This document shows positions 1-10,900 of a DNA stretch of 64,000 bases, piece after piece. The translations under genes were made by a program, and so were the position numbers. This stretch comes from Symsagittifera roscoffensis (lineage: Eukaryota > Xenacoelomorpha > Acoela > Convolutidae). The stretch is taken from the NCBI RefSeq assembly GCF_963678635.1, contig NC_087063.1, forward strand, positions 7,968,386-8,032,385, in the 5' to 3' direction. The notes under the pieces were generated by a model that was not told the DNA's origin, did not search any database, and saw only the letters and a program-made list of their open reading frames with translations. Position 1 is the stretch's first letter; each line of letters starts with the position of its first letter.

Positions 1-412
1 ATCACCTTCCGAAACCTGCTATTCCAAAAGTTTTTATTTGATGAACAATTTCATGTGATTTAAAATGTTAATTTGCATGTTTTAGATGCCATCATACCTA
101 GAGTTTGTGAAAATCCCTTTCGGAGGGTTAACCCTCATAAACATCCCAGTTGAGGAAATACATGTTCGGTTTAAGGCTGGGCCCGATCCTGAGGTCCTAG
201 TGGTGAAGGAGGTTTGTATCAAACCGCGCCAGTGGGCCAAGGGGAAACCCCTTCCCCGGACTTTCGTCCCTGGGTCGCCCGAGTGGGAACTCCTCTCTGA
301 GCAACTCAGGGACGTGGTCGCCCTCGGGGGTTGGATTGCATACAGGGCTTCTGATCTGCTGGGGCTGATGGACAGCCCAGCAGTCTCCATTTATTCTCAC
401 CTCTTCTTATAA
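1..412 (+). CDS. Array copy 1 (partial at left edge): last exon of a putative small protein
   Basis: The first 29 bases are the end of the second exon, followed by a 56-nt putative intron (30-85, GTTTTT...TTTTAG) and an open exon of 108 codons (86-412). The product has no family I recognise. It begins MPSYLEFVKIPFGG, has a central GKPLPRTFVPGSPEWELL stretch and ends SIYSHLFL. No signal peptide or membrane segment is visible. The exon is open, but differences among the seven copies are often amino-acid changing, so constraint on the protein is not proven. It could instead be the GC-rich core of a non-coding satellite. Confidence 0.45.
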
Positions 413-428
413 AGAAGAGGTTTTTTTT
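399..428 (+). other. 10-bp perfect hairpin plus T-tract at the end of each array unit
   Basis: ACCTCTTCTT and AAGAAGAGGT form a perfect 10-bp stem around a 3-nt ATA loop, followed by eight T residues. The stop codon of the putative small protein lies inside the loop and stem. The structure recurs at the same place in all seven units and one copy keeps pairing through a G-U wobble. It resembles an RNA 3'-end signal but is not the histone stem-loop (wrong stem and loop). Function is inferred only. Confidence 0.6.
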
Positions 429-552
429 ACCAAATTATATTTTTTTAGTCCCCTTCCTCAACATCCCCCTTTCTTATTTTCTTTATTTTGTTTATTATTA
501 TAATTATCAATCCTTTTTCCAACATCAATTTTCGGTTTAACAACAACTTTAG

Positions 553-1126
553 ATGCCCTTTTCCTCACATAAAGTTTTGAATGAACCCTTGAACTCTGTG
601 CCTTTTATCTACCCAGACTTTTATTTGCTGTTTTGTTTTTATCATTTGTTTGAATGCTTCCGCAGTTAAGGTGGCATACTCTGACTTCAATGGTTGTACA
701 CGTAGAAAGCGACATTATCACCTTCCGAAACCTGCTGTTCCAAAAGTTTTTATTTGATGAACAATTTCATGTGATTTAAAATGTTAATTTGCATGTTTTA
801 GATGCCATCATACCTAGTTTGTGAAAATCCCTTTCCGAGGGTTAACCCTCATAAACATCCCAGTTGAGGAAATACATGTTCGGTTTAAGGCTGGGCCCGA
901 TCCTGAGGTCCTGGTGGTGAAGGAGGTTTGTATCAAACCGCGCCAGTGGGCCAAGGGGAAACCCCTTCCCCGGACTTTCGTCCCTGGGTCGCCCGAGTGG
1001 GAACTCCTCTCTGAGCAACTCAGGGACGTGGTCGCCCTCGGGGGTTGGATTGCGTACAGGGCTTCTGATCTGCTGGGGCTGATGGACAGCCCAGCAGTCT
1101 CCATTTATTCTCACCTCTTCTTATAA
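553..1126 (+). pseudogene. Array copy 2: three-exon unit with 2-nt deletion in last exon
   Basis: The reconstructed unit is exon 1 at 553-616 (ATG after an acceptor-like TTTAG), intron 617-665, exon 2 at 666-745 after CCGCAG, intron 746-801 and exon 3 from 802. Exon lengths of 64 and 80 nt restore phase exactly. Relative to copy 1, exon 3 lacks two bases after TACCTAG, which shifts the frame and brings an early stop. The exon 1 donor reads CCCAG|AC rather than GT. The copy is therefore probably not functional as a protein gene. Confidence 0.5.
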
Positions 1127-1267
1127 AGAAGAGGTTTTTTTTTACCAAATTGTATCTTTTTAGTCCCCTTCCTCAACATCCCCCTTTCTTATGTTCTTTA
1201 TTTTGTTTATTATTATAATTATCAATCCTTTCGACAACATCAATTTTAGGTTTAACAACAACTTTAG

Positions 1268-1843
1268 ATGCCCTTTTCCTCACATAAAGTTTTGAATGAA
1301 CCCTTGAACTCTGTGCCTTTTATCTACCCAGGTTTTTATTTGCTGTTTTGTTTTTATCATTTGTTTGAATGCTTCCGCAGTTAAGGTGGCATACTTTGAA
1401 TTCAGTGGTTGTACACGTAGAAAGCGACATTATCACCCTCCGAAACCTGCTGTTCCAAAAGTTTTTATTTGATGAACAATTTCATGTGATTTAAAATGTT
1501 AATTTGCTTGTTTTAGATGCCATCATACCTAGAGTTCGTGAAAATCCCTTTCGGAGGGTTAACCCTCATAAACATCCCAGTTGAGGAAATACATGTTCGG
1601 TTTAAGGCTGGGCCCGATCCTGAGGTCCTAGTGGTGAAGGAGCTTTGGATCAAACCGCGCCAGTGGGCCAAGGGGAAACCCCTTCCCCGGACTTTCGTCC
1701 CTGGGTCGCCCGAGTGGGAACTCCTCTCTGAGCAACTCAGGGACGTGGTCGCCTTCGGGGGTTAGATTGCGTACAGGGCTTCCAATCTGCTGGGGCTGAT
1801 GGACAGCCCAGCAGTCTCCATTTATTCTCACCTCTTCTTATAA
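1268..1843 (+). pseudogene. Array copy 3: only unit with a GT donor, but nonsense codon in last exon
   Basis: The exon 1 end reads CCCAG|GTTTTTATTTG, a usable GT donor. Every other complete unit has AC at that spot. Exon 2 is open with several amino-acid changes. The last exon starts at 1,517 and carries TAG at 1,763-1,765 where the other copies have TGG or TTG, truncating the product after 82 of 108 residues. So the best-spliced copy is broken downstream. Confidence 0.5.
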
Positions 1844-1983
1844 AGAAGAGGTTTTTTTTACCAAATTATATTTTTTTGGTCCCCTTCCTCAACATCCCCC
1901 TTTCTTATTTTCTTTATTTTGTTTATTATTATAATTATCAATCCTTTCGACAACATCAATTTTAGGTTTAACAACAACTTTAG

Positions 1984-2559
1984 ATGCCCTTTTCCTCACA
2001 TAAAGTTTTGAATGAACCCTTGAACTCTGTGCCTTTTATCTACCCAGACTTTTATTTGCTGTTTTGTTTTTATCATTTGTTTGAATGCTTCCGCAGTTAA
2101 GGTGGCATACTCTGACTTCAATGGTTGTACACGTAGAAAGCGACATTATCACCTTCCGAAACCTGCTATTCCAAAAGTTTTTATTTGATGAACAATTTCA
2201 TGTGATTTAAAATGTTAATTTGCATGTTTTAGATGCCATCATACCTAGAGTTTGTGAAAATCCCTTTCGGAGGGTTAACCCTCATAAACATCCCAGTTGA
2301 GGAAATACATGTTCGGTTTAAGGCTGGGCCCGATCCTGAGGTCCTAGTGGTGAAGGAGGTTTGTATCAAACCGCGCCAGTGGGCCAAGGGGAAACCCCTT
2401 CCCCGGACTTTCGTCCCTGGGTCGCCCGAGTGGGAACTCCTCTCTGAGCAACTCAGGGACGTGGTCGCCCTCGGGGGTTGGATTGCATACAGGGCTTCTG
2501 ATCTGCTGGGGCTGATGGACAGCCCAGCAGTCTCCATTTATTCTCACCTCTTCTTATAA
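1984..2559 (+). CDS. Array copy 4: putative small protein, near-identical to copy 1
   Basis: Exon 1 starts at 1,984, exon 2 follows the CCGCAG acceptor near 2,096, and the last exon 2,233-2,559 is fully open (108 codons). I see no difference from copy 1 in the last exon. The exon 1 donor is AC, so canonical splicing of exon 1 to 2 is doubtful. A message starting in exon 2 or 3 would be needed. Family unknown. Confidence 0.4.
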
Positions 2560-2699
2560 AGAAGAGGTTTTTTTTACCAAATTATATTTTTTTAGTCCCC
2601 TTCCTCAACATCCCCCTTTCTTATTTTCTTTATTTTGTTTATTATTATAATTATCAATCCTTTTTCCAACATCAATTTTCGGTTTAACAACAACTTTAG

Positions 2700-3273
2700 A
2701 TGCCCTTTTCCTCACATAAAGTTTTGAATGAACCCTTGAACTCTGTGCCTTTTATCTACCCAGACTTTTATTTGCTGTTTTGTTTTTATCATTTGTTTGA
2801 ATGCTTCCGCAGTTAAGGTGGCATACTCTGACTTCAATGGTTGTACACGTAGAAAGCGACATTATCACCTTCCGAAACCTGCTGTTCCAAAAGTTTTTAT
2901 TTGATGAACAATTTCATGTGATTTAAAATGTTAATTTGCATGTTTTAGATGCCATCATACCTAGTTTGTGAAAATCCCTTTCGGAGGGTTAACCCTCATA
3001 AACATCCCAGTTGAGGAAATACATGTTCGGTTTAAGGCTGGGCCCGATCCTGAGGTCCTGGTGGTGAAGGAGGTTTGTATCAAACCGCGCCAGTGGGCCA
3101 AGGGGAAACCCCTTCCCCGGACTTTCGTCCCTGGGTCGCCCGAGTGGGAACTCCTCTCTGAGCAACTCAGGGACGTGGTCGCCCTCGGGGGTTGGATTGC
3201 GTACAGGGCTTCTGATCTGCTGGGGCTGATGGACAGCCCAGCAGTCTCCATTTATTCTCACCTCTTCTTATAA
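2700..3273 (+). pseudogene. Array copy 5: frameshifted unit matching copy 2
   Basis: This copy carries the same 2-nt deletion after TACCTAG in the last exon (from 2,949) as copy 2, so the two descend from one event copied with the 2,147-bp block. Since then copies 2 and 5 have diverged at a few sites: TTTCCGAGG against TTTCGGAGG, and the exon 1 donor GT/AC state of the following unit. Confidence 0.5.
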
Positions 3274-3414
3274 AGAAGAGGTTTTTTTTTACCAAATTGT
3301 ATCTTTTTAGTCCCCTTCCTCAACATCCCCCTTTCTTATGTTCTTTATTTTGTTTATTATTATAATTATCAATCCTTTCGACAACATCAATTTTAGGTTT
3401 AACAACAACTTTAG

Positions 3415-3990
3415 ATGCCCTTTTCCTCACATAAAGTTTTGAATGAACCCTTGAACTCTGTGCCTTTTATCTACCCAGACTTTTATTTGCTGTTTTGTTT
3501 TTATCATTTGTTTGAATGCTTCCGCAGTTAAGGTCGCATACTTTGAATTCAGTGGTTGTACACGTAGAAAGCGACATTATCACCCTCCGAAACCTGCTGT
3601 TCCAAAAGTTTTTATTTGATGAACAATTTCATGTGATTTAAAATGTTAATTTGCTTGTTTTAGATGCCATCATACCTAGAGTTCGTGAAAATCCCTTTCG
3701 GAGGGTTAACCCTCATAAACATCCCAGTTGAGGAAACACATGTTCGGTTTAAGGCTGGGCCCGATCCTGAGGTCCTAGTGGTGAAGGAGGTTTGTATCAA
3801 ACCGCGCCAGTGGGCCAAGGTGAAACCCCTTCCCCGGACTTTCGTCCCTGGGTCGCCCGAGTGGGAACTCCTCTCTGAGCAACTCAGGGACGTGGTCGCC
3901 CTCGGGGGTTTGATTGCGTACAGGGCTTCTGATCTGCTGGGGTTGATGGACAGCCCAGCAGTCTCCATTTATTCTCACCTCTTTTTATAA
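3415..3990 (+). CDS. Array copy 6: putative small protein, open last exon
   Basis: The last exon 3,664-3,990 is open for 108 codons. It differs from copies 1/4 by I-to-T, G-to-V and W-to-L changes and by silent changes near the end. One silent change (TTC to TTT) falls in the terminal hairpin and turns a C-G pair into a U-G wobble, keeping the stem. Exons 1 and 2 keep the same phase as in the other copies. Confidence 0.4.
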
Positions 3991-4130
3991 AGAAGAGGTT
4001 TTTTTTTACCAAATTATATTTTTTAGTCCCCTTCCTCAACATCCCCCTTTCTTATTTTCTTTATTTTGTTTATTATTATAATTATCAATCCTTTCGACAA
4101 CATCAATTGTCGGTTTAACAACAATTTTAG

Positions 4131-4706
4131 ATGCCCTTTTCCTCATATAAAGTTTTCAATGAACCCTTGAACTCTGTGCCTTTTATCTACCCAGACTTTT
4201 ATTTGCTGTTTTGTTTTTATCATTTGTTTGAATTCTTCCGCAGTTAAGGTGGCATACTTTGACTTCAATGAACGTACACGTAGAAAGCGAAATTATCACC
4301 TTCCAAAACCTGATGTTCCAAAAGTTTTTATTTGATGAACAATTTCATGTGATTTAAAATGTTAATTTGCTTGTTTTAGATGCCATCATACCTAGAGTTT
4401 GTGAAAATACCTTTCGGAGGGTTAACCCTCATAAACATCCCAGTTGAGGAAACACATGTTCGGTTTAAGGCTGGGCCCGATCCTGAGGTCCTAGTGGTGA
4501 AGGAGCATTGGATCAAACCGCGCCAGTGGGCCAAGGGGAAACCCCTTCCCCGGACTTTCGTCCCTGGGTCGCCCGAGTGGGAACTCCTCTCTGAGCAACT
4601 CAGGGATGTGGTCGCCCTCGGGGGTTGGATTGCGTACAGGGCTTCCAATCTGCTGAGGCTGATGGATAGCCCAGCAGTCTCCATTTATTCTCACCTCTTC
4701 TTATAA
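4131..4706 (+). CDS. Array copy 7: most divergent unit, open in exons 2 and 3
   Basis: This is the array-terminal copy. Exon 1 is at 4,131, exon 2 follows TTCCGCAG, and the last exon is 4,380-4,706. It is the most diverged copy (for example V-C to H-W, D to N and G to R in exon 3, and changes in exon 2), as expected for an edge copy escaping homogenisation. There is no indel or stop in exons 2 and 3, and several changes are silent third-position ones, which mildly supports coding. Confidence 0.45.
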
Positions 4707-6722
4707 AGAAGAGGTTTTTTTTTACCAAATTATATATTTTTAGTCCCCTTCCTCAACATCCCCCTTTCATATTTTCTTTATTTTGTTTATTGTTATAATT
4801 ATCAATCCTATCGACAACATCAACTTTCGGGTAAGTCATTCTTATTTTGTTCACATAGATCATTCATTTTTGCCTAAATAGAGGTGGCGGCCGCCGCACT
4901 TGACGAATTTTCCTTTCTTCGAGATTGAGCAATAAAACATGAATTTTTGAAGGAAATCGTCCACCGCAGCCAACAGTTAAGCTACGCTGCCAAAATCTTG
5001 TGCTTTTCTATATACCATATGGTTTGCTTGCAAATAATAGGTATATAACGTCATTTTACATGTAAGCAAGCCAATACCCCCAAATTTTAGAAGGGAAAAC
5101 AAGCACCAACCAAAATTTAATTCCATTCCCGTTTCCGTAAAGTGGCTGGATAGTTACCAAATTTAACCCCCATAAAAACATGTGTGCCCAAAAAAGTATG
5201 CGCTTTAACCCCTTTACGGGTTAAAAGTGGTCGGTGCAACGGCACACCGAAAAAAAAGGGGGGTTGAAAGTGGTCATTTTTCTAGCCTGTTTTACTATAC
5301 TACTATTATTATAAACTTATTCAACACCACTATATAACTAATAAACAAACCATCACGAAACGCACAACACAGATTCACATTTATTAACTCTAAATATACC
5401 TCACCAATCTTCCTAAATTTCACCTATTGTAAAAAAAATACTAAAATGCAAGGCATCATTCGAAAGTAGGACCCCATAAGAAAAATGTGTATCATCTGCC
5501 CACTACCCAAATGTTTTGATGCTGAAGAATGCCGCCCACTAATTGTCCCCCACGAATACATACAGTCCATTAAAAGCCAAATTATAGAATATATTCATAT
5601 TTACTCGCAAATAACGTCATACGCATACCAGCCAAGTTATTAACAACATCAGACTTAATTCACGACATCTTCCCACATGGCTTTTTCCCAGATGAATATG
5701 GTAAATATGAATTAAATTAATTTTCACTAATAAATTCAAAATTGTACTAACCATTTTCTATCAATGTTTAATTTATTCTTTTAGTCTTCACACTACAATC
5801 ATCTACAAAACAGAAAAAACACAAATACAAAAAAAAAATTGTTAATTTATAAAAAAAAACTCTTTCGCACTAAATAATGTAGTAAAAATCTTACTCAATG
5901 TAGTAATTTCGTTTATAAATTATTTCCCCAAAAAGCAGTTAAACTAAATACGATAGAAGATTATAATTTTAAACTTCCCCAAAAGCAGTAAAATTCAATT
6001 TCTAAGCAATGAATTCATAAAATGAGAAAGCATTATTAACTTTTTCAATATTTTCATTCACTCGCACAAGAATTCTATCCAAATCCGCACAGCTCGCCCA
6101 CGAAGAATTGTTTAAATAATGATTTTATGTTTCAAGCTTTCACTAACAACAACTCAAACAAGCAATAACAAGTTTCAAACTTTTCTTTAACCCGGTTGGA
6201 AAGGAATTATATACTAAACCAAAATAACCAACGCAGCTTACTAAACACCACAAATCATAAAATAACAGCATGACTAAGAAAAGAAAACCAATGGTACCCA
6301 AACCGTATAAAACCAAGATTAAAACTGGATAAATTAATCATTTGAAAACCATTTTCAAGTTTTATTAGGACCGAATAAAACACAGAAACGTCGAAAGACA
6401 AACCCAAAACAAATGTTTCTACTTTTGAGAAAAGGTCACAACTAAAACAAAAAAGAGAAAAGCACGTAATGAAAATGTAACAAAACGTTGAACGTATAAA
6501 GAGACTGCACAAAGAGACCATAAAATACAACCCACTCCTGGCCCCATCAACCAGAGGGACGTCCTGTGCATGCTCTATGGGCCCCCCAACGCACCGCGCT
6601 ATAACCACACTTTGTGACCGGCATTCTTTTTTTGCTGAGAGTTGCTCTAGTGTGAGCGACTCTTTAAAAATAACCAAACTAAAAAAAACGCTATTGCGAT
6701 AACAGTTAATAATAAGTCATAG

Positions 6723-6926
6723 AAAAACTTAACTAACAAGAAGTAATTATTTAAATGCAGTATGTAAAGATTTCTTAGAGCCCAAGGAACGAGCAGCAAA
6801 GGAGATGACAACCCGACTACATTTCAACTCTGGAATGGCAAATCTAGTTGGTTTGCTGCCAAAGTCACTACCCTCAAAGGATTTTAAGTATGGACTCAAC
6901 ATTGCAGCAAAAGAAACCCTTTGAAC
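6723..6926 (+). other. Weak candidate coding fragment
   Basis: On the plus strand an open frame of ~65 codons without an initial ATG runs from just after a TAA to a TGA near 6,926. It contains AVCKDFLEPKERAAKEM and GLLPKSLPSKDFKYGLN. The composition is protein-like and less AT-rich than its surroundings. It may be an orphan exon or a transposon-derived fragment. No family is recognised. Confidence 0.2.
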
Positions 6927-7391
6927 CAGACCAATGACCATCTCGATGTTGATCACACATACCGATCCTAGTCACTTGGCACTTCACACGGAAAAGTCAA
7001 ACTTCACCCTGCACGTAGTCTCGCTCTAAACTCAATGAAATCGATACATCATTGCATCGATCAGAAGTCTTGAGACAATCACACAAGACTACCCACGATC
7101 AACGAGACCCATCTTGAAACACGAACAACACAGTCTTCTTCCATCTACACAAACAACTACATTTCTCCCCTCTTCAAGAAGTCACTGCTCACAACTTTTA
7201 AAGTAAACTACATCACCCGTCCTTCACTACAATAAACAATTAAAAACTAAAAACTCTCTAAGCCCCGGATGGGTGGAAGCAATTCTAAACTAGTATTTAT
7301 AAACCAATTATATTATTGATAACACTACCACTATAAAATATTACTAACTAACCAATCATATTCCATCTCTAACATTGACACTTATTTGTAA

Positions 7392-7419
7392 GTGCTGAAA
7401 CTACTTGTAGTTTCAGCAC
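7392..7419. repeat. Perfect 13-bp palindrome
   Basis: GTGCTGAAACTAC, two bases TT, then GTAGTTTCAGCAC. All 13 pairs match. It lies ~500 bp downstream of the NR2F stop codon and could be a cruciform, the tip of a MITE-like element or an RNA hairpin. Confidence 0.8.
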
Positions 7420-7741
7420 CAGAATAATTTGAATAAATCTTTGAATAGTTGTTCTCCATCTGGACAAACTCAAAGAAGTAACTCGCAAAAACCAGTATAC
7501 ACTAGATCTATTGAGACTAGGAGATATTAGAGTAAGAATAAGATTGGTATTAGACTAAGAAGTTGCACGAATCTATCCGGCCAAAAATAAGATAGCTAGA
7601 CGAACAGACGGTGTACCGTATCTGAAATTACTCTATGAGTACAGGTCAAAAGTCATAACTCATTATATATATATAACTAAATGAATGGTATATCAAGCAT
7701 GTCTCCGAAACGTGTGCTCATCCTTGCTAGTTCTTGGAGTT

Positions 7742-7961
7742 CAATCGTAAAGATGCGAATGATGGCGAAATTAGAAAAATAATTGGCAGAAAAAAAAAGC
7801 TTTTTAAAGGTTGTTATGGTCCCCAGTTATAGTTCGTACCCGACAGAAAAAAAAAGCAATCGTAAAGATGCGAATGATGGCGAAATTAGAAAAATAATTG
7901 GCAGAAAAAAAAAGCTTTTTAAAGGTTGTTATGGTCCCCAGTTATAGTTCGTACCCGACAG
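7742..7961. repeat. 115-bp tandem duplication covering the NR2F stop codon
   Basis: 7,742-7,846 is repeated at 7,857-7,961 with a shift of 115 bp. The higher-coordinate copy includes the final codons (YNWGP) and stop of the NR2F reading frame on the minus strand. The lower copy therefore lies in the 3' untranslated region as a spare copy of the C-terminus and stop. Both copies look nearly identical, so the duplication is recent. Confidence 0.9.
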
Positions 7962-10900
7962 TAACATATCTTTAATCAACGTATCAATTGCAGTTTTGCC
8001 CACAAGTCGTTCGAAATACATATGTTCAACTACAGGCGCTCCGATACTTCGAAGGGCGGGTAGACGAAGGAGCAGTTTACCCATTCGGCCCTGCTGGTCC
8101 GGGTAGGTTAGACTGATGTACTCTTCCAACGCTAGAGTCGCTTTCTCTTGGATTGATTCAATGTGACTGTCGTCGCTCAGCTCAGCTGCGTCTGAAAAAA
8201 AAACAAGTGTTTTTGAAGGACTTTTTCTGTTATACAGTACAACAACTACATAACGAGAAATCAAATCATAATTATAGAAATACAGAGAGTTTTGAAAGGA
8301 CGATCAGCACAGGGCAGAAGCTGAGCTTCGCACCACTTGCAATACAAATCAAAAAAAGCTGCTAAATTGAATAAGTTTAAAAATGTCGCAAAAACAGATC
8401 TATCAAAATAAATTATACTAGTTTTCAGAAAACAAAACAGACCAAGACAATAAAAGGTAAAAGTAGCAGTAGAAGAAAACTTGCCAAGTGGAAAAATACC
8501 TGAGCAGCAACCCTTCAAGTCGAGAACTGTTTTAAAAAGACCTATAAACTAAAAAAAAGTTGCTACAGCTGTTTAAGTTATGAATACACGCATATGCACA
8601 CAAAAACGTTTTTTTTTTGCTCATAAAACGGCGCGAAATAAGGCCAATAAGCCAAAAAACATAAGAGTCGAAACCTAATAAACTGCAAAAAAAAGCAATT
8701 TTCGAATAGAACGGGCATTGATAATGCTAGCATGTTTAAACAATGTCTGTTGTAGTATTTCCGGCAGAGAAACCAGGAGATGAATTATTTCATGAAATGA
8801 GTCCTGTGAACGAAGTTGATTAATGGAAAAAACTGTAGTACCCTTGAGCATGCCCTTGCTTATCGCAAGGGTAATTAGAAGTGATTAGAATCCAAGAAAG
8901 AAACAAATAAACAGCTCCAAGGTCTAGAGAAAAAAAAACGCAACAATCGAATACTTTGTTATTCAGATTCAAGAGGCACTTCTTTTAAGGCAATCTTTTA
9001 AGGCATTCGTTTAAAATTAGCTTAAAATAATATTTACTAAGCCCTTTTCAAACTTTTGAAACAGCTTTCGAACTAACTGCTGCTAAGATTTTAAATTCAT
9101 CGAAAGAGTCTTGAGGTTCCTTCGCGTGTCGTGCTAATGCGTTTTTGTTAGGTAATAATCAGACAGTTTCTGCAGAAGGCATCATACAAGCGTTTTTCAA
9201 TTTTTTACGTAGAAGCACTATTGTGCCTCTGGCTAGGAAATACATGCCAGAGAAAAACAATTTTATTCTGGACAATGCTGCCTTACATTCAAGCAACGAT
9301 CACGGATCATAGTGAGGTTCAAACCATCGACTTTTGTTATTGTTAATTAATTCCCCCAATGGATGCATCCAACAAGCTCAAACTAAGCCCAAGAAATGTC
9401 GCATCTTCGGTGGGAAGAAGCCAGAAGTCTAGTGGGGTTGAAAAAGTGGTGTTCTGGGAATGGGAACAATGGAAATGGGAAGAGTGAGATGGGAAGAGGA
9501 AAGTGGGGGCACTTTGAGAGGACGTTGGAGTCAATACTATTCAGGTACCAATTGAGAAGTGGGCTGTTCCCAGATCTCAACTGAGGTAGGTTTCTTTTAG
9601 TGGAATGAGGGAAGGACTCTTTGGTCGGGTACAAAACAAGTGGTCTGGGGGCAAAAACTTTAGGGGTGGTGCTTCTGATATGGCCTCGCTAACACTATAT
9701 GCATTTGACTGCTTTAAAGCAAAATATAGCTGTTAACAAAAACAAAAAACATTTTTGTTCATTAAAATGTTAGAAGGCGTGAAAGTACTAGTTTTGGATT
9801 TGGTAATGATTTTTTTCGGGGACAAATAAGTCAAGCAGGGAAGGGCGAATATTCCCAAGGTGTTTAGGATAATGATGATTTTATAGTAGCAGTATCGGTG
9901 AAACGGAAAATTTGATGACAAACTGCGACAACAGTATATAGCGGAGTTCCAAATTAAAAGGTAAAGCAATCCAAATGCAAATTTTCTATTGTGCTCATCT
10001 TTTTGTTTTCTGTAAAAACGAAGAAAGCAGGCACAATAATCTATTTGCAGCTTGTTCAAAGATTTTTTACTGGGAGCGTGGGACCAGGCAGGGCTGGGAT
10101 TGACTAAGTAAAGTTTGGACTGGCTCCAAAATTATTGGGATAGAGCCTTCAGGGTCAATATCATTCGCGCGTTTCTTTTAGATGCGCACTAGCAATACTA
10201 AGCAACGTTTAGGGATGGATCGAAGACGACACCTAGTAACTTGGTAACTTTCTCGGGGAGCAGACTTGCGTTATTATTCTTTCCACTGTCGGATCGGCGT
10301 TAAAGTTGTGTTAAAAGAGGAAAAAAGCTTGACAATTGTAAAAAGCAAGAGACATTGAGGTAAAAAAAACTTCTGTATCTTGGTTTTAAATTTGAATATG
10401 ATTGATGAGGCCGTAAAATTGTTGCTGGAGTGGACAAAAGGGTGAAAATCGTCCGCGTGCGGTAGCAGTTTTACACCCCATTGGGGGTTTAGGGGTGGGT
10501 TATGGACATAAGAACATGCACAGAGGCGAAGCTGCGGTTCGCAGACACTAGCGAAAATACTACAAAAAGCAGCACTATAGAATGAAATGAAGAAAAGGTA
10601 AAAATGTTCCTTTGAAAGAAAACATTTTGCTGTGGCAGACATGATCTTTTGAAACAATTATTACGAGTAAAATATTTACAGTCCTCGTCCTCGCATCTGT
10701 GCCACGAGCTCCAGACAATTTATTAACACTAGCAGCTGCAAAAGCTACGAAATTAGTGCAGCTGCATATGCTAATTAAGCAGCTGCATATGCTAAAAAAT
10801 TGCCAATGCTATGCAGCAAAATGGGCACAAGAAATAAATTGAAATAAATGTAAAACTTGTATAATAAACGAAAGCCCTAGATACTACTTTTGCATGTAAT

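Larger units (their letters stand above)
1..4830 (+). repeat. Higher-order tandem array of ~716-bp micro-gene units
   Basis: Seven copies of one unit are in head-to-tail order. The recurring ATG of the last exon lies at 86, 802, 1517, 2233, 2949, 3664 and 4380, giving steps of 716, 715, 716, 716, 715 and 716. Copies 1/4, 2/5 and 3/6 pair up, so the real period is a three-unit block of 2,147 bp. Copies 2 and 5 share a 2-nt deletion and copy 1 looks identical to copy 4. Each unit has a GC-rich core of ~330 bp inside AT-rich flanks. The array runs off the left edge and ends near 4,830, where the unit breaks at the point that would lead into exon 1. Such order implies recent block amplification by unequal exchange. 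Confidence 0.97.
4831..7741. other. AT-rich intergenic region without a convincing gene
   Basis: Between the array and the 3' end of the NR2F gene I see no supported gene. The sequence is AT-rich with poly-A and poly-T runs. It contains one weak exon candidate (6,723-6,926) and one perfect palindrome (7,392-7,419), listed separately. Confidence 0.6.

Noticed and set aside
399-428. Histone mRNA 3' stem-loop
   Set aside because: Stem is 10 bp with a 3-nt loop and different sequence; histone signal has a 6-bp stem and 4-nt loop. The encoded protein is not a histone.
82-4694. Minus-strand open frames (67-102 codons) opposite every array unit
   Set aside because: They are mirror frames of the GC-rich core. 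They lack splice-compatible context and merely persist because the core is the same in all units.
6255-6677. 140-codon minus-strand frame
   Set aside because: Phenylalanine/serine-rich translation of AT-rich DNA, no motif, no splice context; likely chance.
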